From Chloroflexota bacterium (GTDB lineage Bacteria > Chloroflexota > Dormibacteria > Dormibacterales > Dormibacteraceae), in NCBI GenBank assembly GCA_005879985.1, contig VBIA01000121.1:1-47869 (forward strand): DNA of 47,869 nt, given 5' to 3'. A model generated the notes under the pieces. The model searched no databases. It was given only the letters and a program-made list of their open reading frames with translations, and was not told the origin of the DNA. This document shows, piece by piece, positions 45,998-47,869 of this stretch (position 1 is its first letter; the number at the start of each line of letters is the position of its first letter). The position numbers and the translations under genes were made by a program.

Positions 45998-46147
45998 ATG
46001 GAAGAAGTCATCACCCTGGCCTGTGGCGTCTGCAAGCGGCGCAACTACACCACGCTCAAGAATAAGAAGAACGATCCTGACCGGATCGAGCTCAGCAAGT
46101 ACTGCAGGTGGTGCCACAAGCACACCCCGCACAAGGAGACCAAGTAG
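45998..46147 (+). CDS. rpmG: Ribosomal protein bL33
   Basis: The 49-residue protein begins [19 protein letters not shown] and has the four zinc cysteines of the C+ form (CGVC and CRWC), with [15 protein letters not shown] between. It is a component of the 50S subunit. It precedes secE, as in most bacteria, and its stop TAG overlaps the secE GTG by one base. The length is normal. Confidence 0.93.
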   Translation: MEEVITLACGVCKRRNYTTLKNKKNDPDRIELSKYCRWCHKHTPHKETK

Positions 46148-46536
46148 TGGCCGTAACAGCCAAGAATCGCGCGGGTGGAGGAGGCGACTCCGCCACCTCG
46201 GGCACGGGCTCCGGCCGATTCCTTCGCGAAGTCCTCGACGAGTTGCGCAAGGTCGTGTGGCCGACGTGGGGTGAGTTGTACCGCTACACGCTCGTCGTGA
46301 TCGTCACCGTCGCCATCCTCGGCGTGTTCAGGCGCAGTGGTACGTCGTCCATGCGTACTCCGGCCACGAGGAGAAGGTCAAGAAGAACCTCGAGAAGAGG
46401 ATCGAGTCCATGGACATGCAGGACAAGATCCTGCAGGTGCTCGTACCGATGGAAGACGAGATCGAGATCAAGGACGGCAAGCGCCGTCACGTGCAGAAGC
46501 GAATCTTCCCCGGCTACATCCTCGTGCGCATGGTGA
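46147..46536 (+). CDS. secE: Preprotein translocase subunit SecE, C-terminus lost at a junction with nusG
   Basis: From GTG 46147 the protein reads [13 protein letters not shown] (linker), then the SecE core [20 protein letters not shown] and the membrane helix [17 protein letters not shown]. SecE normally continues about 15-20 residues past this point and stops. Here at about 46331 the sequence changes abruptly to nusG sequence in a different frame, so the SecE frame continues as an Arg/Ser-rich unrelated tail to 46536. SecE clamps SecY in the translocon. The essential core is present but the end of the helix is replaced. Confidence 0.7.
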   Translation: MAVTAKNRAGGGGDSATSGTGSGRFLREVLDELRKVVWPTWGELYRYTLVVIVTVAILGVFRRSGTSSMRTPATRRRSRRTSRRGSSPWTCRTRSCRCSYRWKTRSRSRTASAVTCRSESSPATSSCAW

Positions 46537-46853
46537 TGTCCAACGAGTCGTGGTTCGTCGTTCGCAACACGCCGGGCGTCACGAGCTTCGTGGGTTCCGC
46601 GAACAGCCCGGTGCCTCTGCAGGAGAAAGAGGTCCGCGCCATCCAGAAGCAAATGAAGCAGGAGGCGCCGAAGATCCGCGTCGAGTTCCAGGTCGGCGAG
46701 TCCGTGCGCGTGGTCGACGGACCGTTCACCGACTTCCACGGCAAGGTCGACGAGATCAACCCGGAGAAGGGCAAGCTGAAGGTGCTGGTCAACATGTTCG
46801 GCCGAGAGACGCCGGTGGAGCTAGACCTTCTGCAGGTCGAAAAGGTTCACTAG
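46332..46853 (+). pseudogene. nusG: Transcription antitermination factor NusG, start codon and first residues missing
   Basis: Homology starts at [20 protein letters not shown] (46332 on), the RNA-polymerase-binding NGN motif, and runs through [20 protein letters not shown] and the KOW domain ([20 protein letters not shown]) to [12 protein letters not shown]. NusG couples elongation, Rho and ribosomes. In this frame there is no ATG, GTG or TTG between the stop at 46272-46274 and ATG 46410; starting at 46410 would lose the NGN entrance. The 5' end directly abuts truncated secE. The coding part itself is well conserved, so it is either a deletion event or an assembly join. Confidence 0.75.
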
Positions 46854-46870
46854 AAATGATTGGAACCCAA

Positions 46871-46915
46871 GGTGGAGCGGAAGGCCGGATTCATTCCGGC
46901 CGTCACCTATGCTCC
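46871..46915 (+). promoter_or_regulatory. Leader hairpin copy 1 (putative L1/L11 operon control structure)
   Basis: GGTGGAGCGGAA, then GGCCGGA (46883-46889), loop TTCAT, TCCGGCC (46895-46901), then CACC and GCTCC. The inner stem is perfect; GGTG/CACC can close it. It matches copy 2 at 47058 except for loop and closing bases. Its location between nusG and rplK is where L1 binds its own mRNA in many bacteria. Confidence 0.5.
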
Positions 46916-46942
46916 TTCAAGGTCCAGCCCAGCAACGCGATT

Positions 46943-46979
46943 CGCGGAGGGGGTTCCGCGGGGGAGGCCTGCCTCACCC
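46943..46979. repeat. GC-rich palindromic block between two nusG tails
   Basis: CGCGGA (46943-46948), loop GGGGGT, TCCGCG (46955-46960), followed by GAGGC-CT-GCCTC (46964-46975). It shares the word GGGGGAGGCC and the G-run style with the cysS insertion. It lies in the 80-bp unique stretch separating the duplicated nusG ends. Confidence 0.45.
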
Positions 46980-46986
46980 GCGCTTT

Positions 46987-47050
46987 GTTCGGCCGAGAGA
47001 CGCCGGTGGAGCTAGACCTGCTCCAGGTCGAGAAGGTCCACTAGAAATGA
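46987..47050 (+). repeat. Duplicated 3' end of nusG
   Basis: This 64-bp segment repeats 46796-46859 and encodes [18 protein letters not shown] plus stop and AAATGA. The few differences (CTT/CTG, CTG/CTC, GAA/GAG, GTT/GTC) are all synonymous. It has no promoter, start or upstream coding part of its own. Silent-only divergence suggests the second copy came from a functioning nusG rather than a neutral local copy. Confidence 0.85.
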
Positions 47051-47057
47051 GAACAAT

Positions 47058-47098
47058 GGTGGAGCGGAAGGCCGGATTTACTCCGGCCGCGCTCTCAC
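47058..47098 (+). promoter_or_regulatory. Leader hairpin copy 2 before rplK (putative L1 autoregulatory site)
   Basis: GTG (47059-47061) and GAGCG (47062-47066) pair with CGCTC (47090-47094) and CAC (47096-47098), enclosing GGCCGGA (47070-47076), loop TTTAC and TCCGGCC (47082-47088). The GAA between the two stems makes an asymmetric internal loop, as in known L1 targets on mRNA and rRNA. An ATATATAAG stretch (47101-47109) follows, before the rplK start. Confidence 0.55.
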
Positions 47099-47135
47099 AC
47101 ATATATAAGAAGGACGAGGGAATTTCCACGGTTCG

Positions 47136-47564
47136 ATGAGCAAGAAGAAGATCCGCGCGGTGTTGAAGCTGGAGCTGCAGGCCGGACGGGCCACGCCCGC
47201 GCCGCCCGTGGGCACGGCTTTGGGCCCGCACGGAATCAACATCATGGAGTTCACCAAGGCCTACAACGAGCGCACGCAGAGCCAGGTTGGCGACGTAGTG
47301 CCGGCGGAGATCACGATCTTCGAGGACCGCAGCTTCGCGTTCATCCTCAAGACGCCGCCGACGGTCAACCTGCTGAAGAAGGCTGCGGGAGTCGAAAAGG
47401 GTTCACCGAAGCCGAATCGGGAAAAGATCGGCCGGGTCACGCGACAGCAAATCCGCGCCATCGTTGAAACCAAGCAGAAGGATCTGAATGCGTACCAGTT
47501 CGAAGCCGCCTCGAAGATGATCGAAGGCACCGCCCGCTCGATGGGCCTTGAGGTAGTGGAGTAG
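47136..47564 (+). CDS. rplK: Ribosomal protein uL11
   Basis: The 142-residue protein reads [20 protein letters not shown] at the N-terminus and contains [16 protein letters not shown] and [18 protein letters not shown], matching uL11 fully. It builds the GTPase-associated centre with 23S rRNA and carries trimethylation sites in some bacteria. Start ATG 47136 with a GAGGGAA site about 13 bp upstream, slightly long. It follows a leader hairpin likely to be bound by L1. Confidence 0.96.
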   Translation: MSKKKIRAVLKLELQAGRATPAPPVGTALGPHGINIMEFTKAYNERTQSQVGDVVPAEITIFEDRSFAFILKTPPTVNLLKKAAGVEKGSPKPNREKIGRVTRQQIRAIVETKQKDLNAYQFEAASKMIEGTARSMGLEVVE

Positions 47565-47574
47565 ATAAGGGGCG

Positions 47575-47869
47575 ATGCCGAAGAAGAGGGGTAAGAAGTA
47601 CACCGAAGCCGCCAAGAAGGTCGAGGCCGCGCTCGCAGCCAACGGCGACGGCGGGCTCGCGCCCGAAGAGGCGTGCAAGATCGTGAAGGCGACGTCGACG
47701 TCGAAGTTCGATGCCACCGTCGAGGCTCACATCCGGTTGGGCGTCGATCCGCGCCACGCGGAGCAGATGGTGCGCGGATCGGTTGTCCTCCCGAACGGAA
47801 CTGGCAAGAAGGTGCGCGTTGCGGTGTTCGCCACCGGCGACAAGGTGCGCGAGGCGCAGGACGCCGGCG
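47575..47869 (+). CDS. rplA: Ribosomal protein uL1 (3' end outside window)
   Basis: ATG 47575, preceded by AAGGGG, starts [20 protein letters not shown], then [20 protein letters not shown] and [19 protein letters not shown], the conserved uL1 N-terminal domain. About 98 residues are visible and the frame is open at the window edge. uL1 forms the ribosomal L1 stalk and commonly represses its own operon by binding the rplK leader, which fits the hairpins at 46.9-47.1 kb. Confidence 0.95.
   Translation, partial: MPKKRGKKYTEAAKKVEAALAANGDGGLAPEEACKIVKATSTSKFDATVEAHIRLGVDPRHAEQMVRGSVVLPNGTGKKVRVAVFATGDKVREAQDAG

Noticed and set aside
46300-46420. Programmed frameshift producing a SecE-NusG fusion
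   Set aside because: No slippery sequence is visible, and a fusion would lack the SecE C-terminus and place NusG at the membrane; deletion or misassembly is simpler.

Overview
The window is a dense, GC-rich bacterial chromosome segment. Genes overlap by 4 bp again and again (ATGA, GTGA, TTGA junctions), and GTG and TTG starts are common. Gene order points to a monoderm-type Terrabacteria lineage. The block radA-yacL-ispD-ispF-cysS-rlmB-yacP is a Firmicutes/Actinobacteria-like arrangement, and the block DUF4129-DUF4350-MoxR-DUF58-SpoIIM-RDD is typical of Actinobacteria and some Chloroflexota-related phyla. I infer Chloroflexota or Dormibacterota-like, probably from a metagenome; the sequence alone does not prove this.

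Layout. 1-2.9 kb: the end of a membrane glycosyltransferase-like gene, then two sugar-nucleotide epimerases and a small membrane protein on the minus strand. 2.9-8.3 kb: ybeY, pth, mfd, mazG. 8.3-10.6 kb: an ftsB-like gene whose 3' end runs into a fragment of initiator tRNA, a terminator, a tiny basic ORF, a CAT-anticodon tRNA and tilS. 10.6-16.2 kb: ftsH, a Rossmann/DUF2520 protein, panB, panC, ribosomal protein S1. 16.2-21.1 kb: an O-antigen-ligase-like gene, clpC and a DUF559 nuclease-like gene, with seven copies of a short palindromic repeat around them. 21.2-28.2 kb: the MoxR/DUF58 envelope cluster. 28.2-38.4 kb: a PLP dehydratase, the radA-to-yacP block (with a Clp_N/site-2-protease fusion) and pyruvate kinase. 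38.4-42.9 kb: an unrecognised 629-residue internally duplicated protein behind three phased palindromes, a LmbE-type deacetylase, an SGNH hydrolase and an isocitrate dehydrogenase-family enzyme. 42.9-45.9 kb: a secreted propeller-like protein and a second O-antigen-ligase-like protein. 46-47.9 kb: the rpmG-secE-nusG-rplK-rplA operon.

Main observations. (1) The DUF559 nuclease-like gene lies between inverted copies of a palindromic repeat, and one repeat supplies its stop codon. Further copies lie in tandem beside it and 4 kb away. This looks like a nuclease-linked REP/MITE-type mobile repeat system. (2) The secE and nusG genes appear fused by a deletion, and the end of nusG plus the rplK leader hairpin is present twice with synonymous differences. 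(3) cysS carries an in-frame GC-rich palindromic insertion. (4) A 3' fragment of initiator tRNA is joined to ftsB. Items 2-4 could be biology or assembly chimerism; read mapping would decide.
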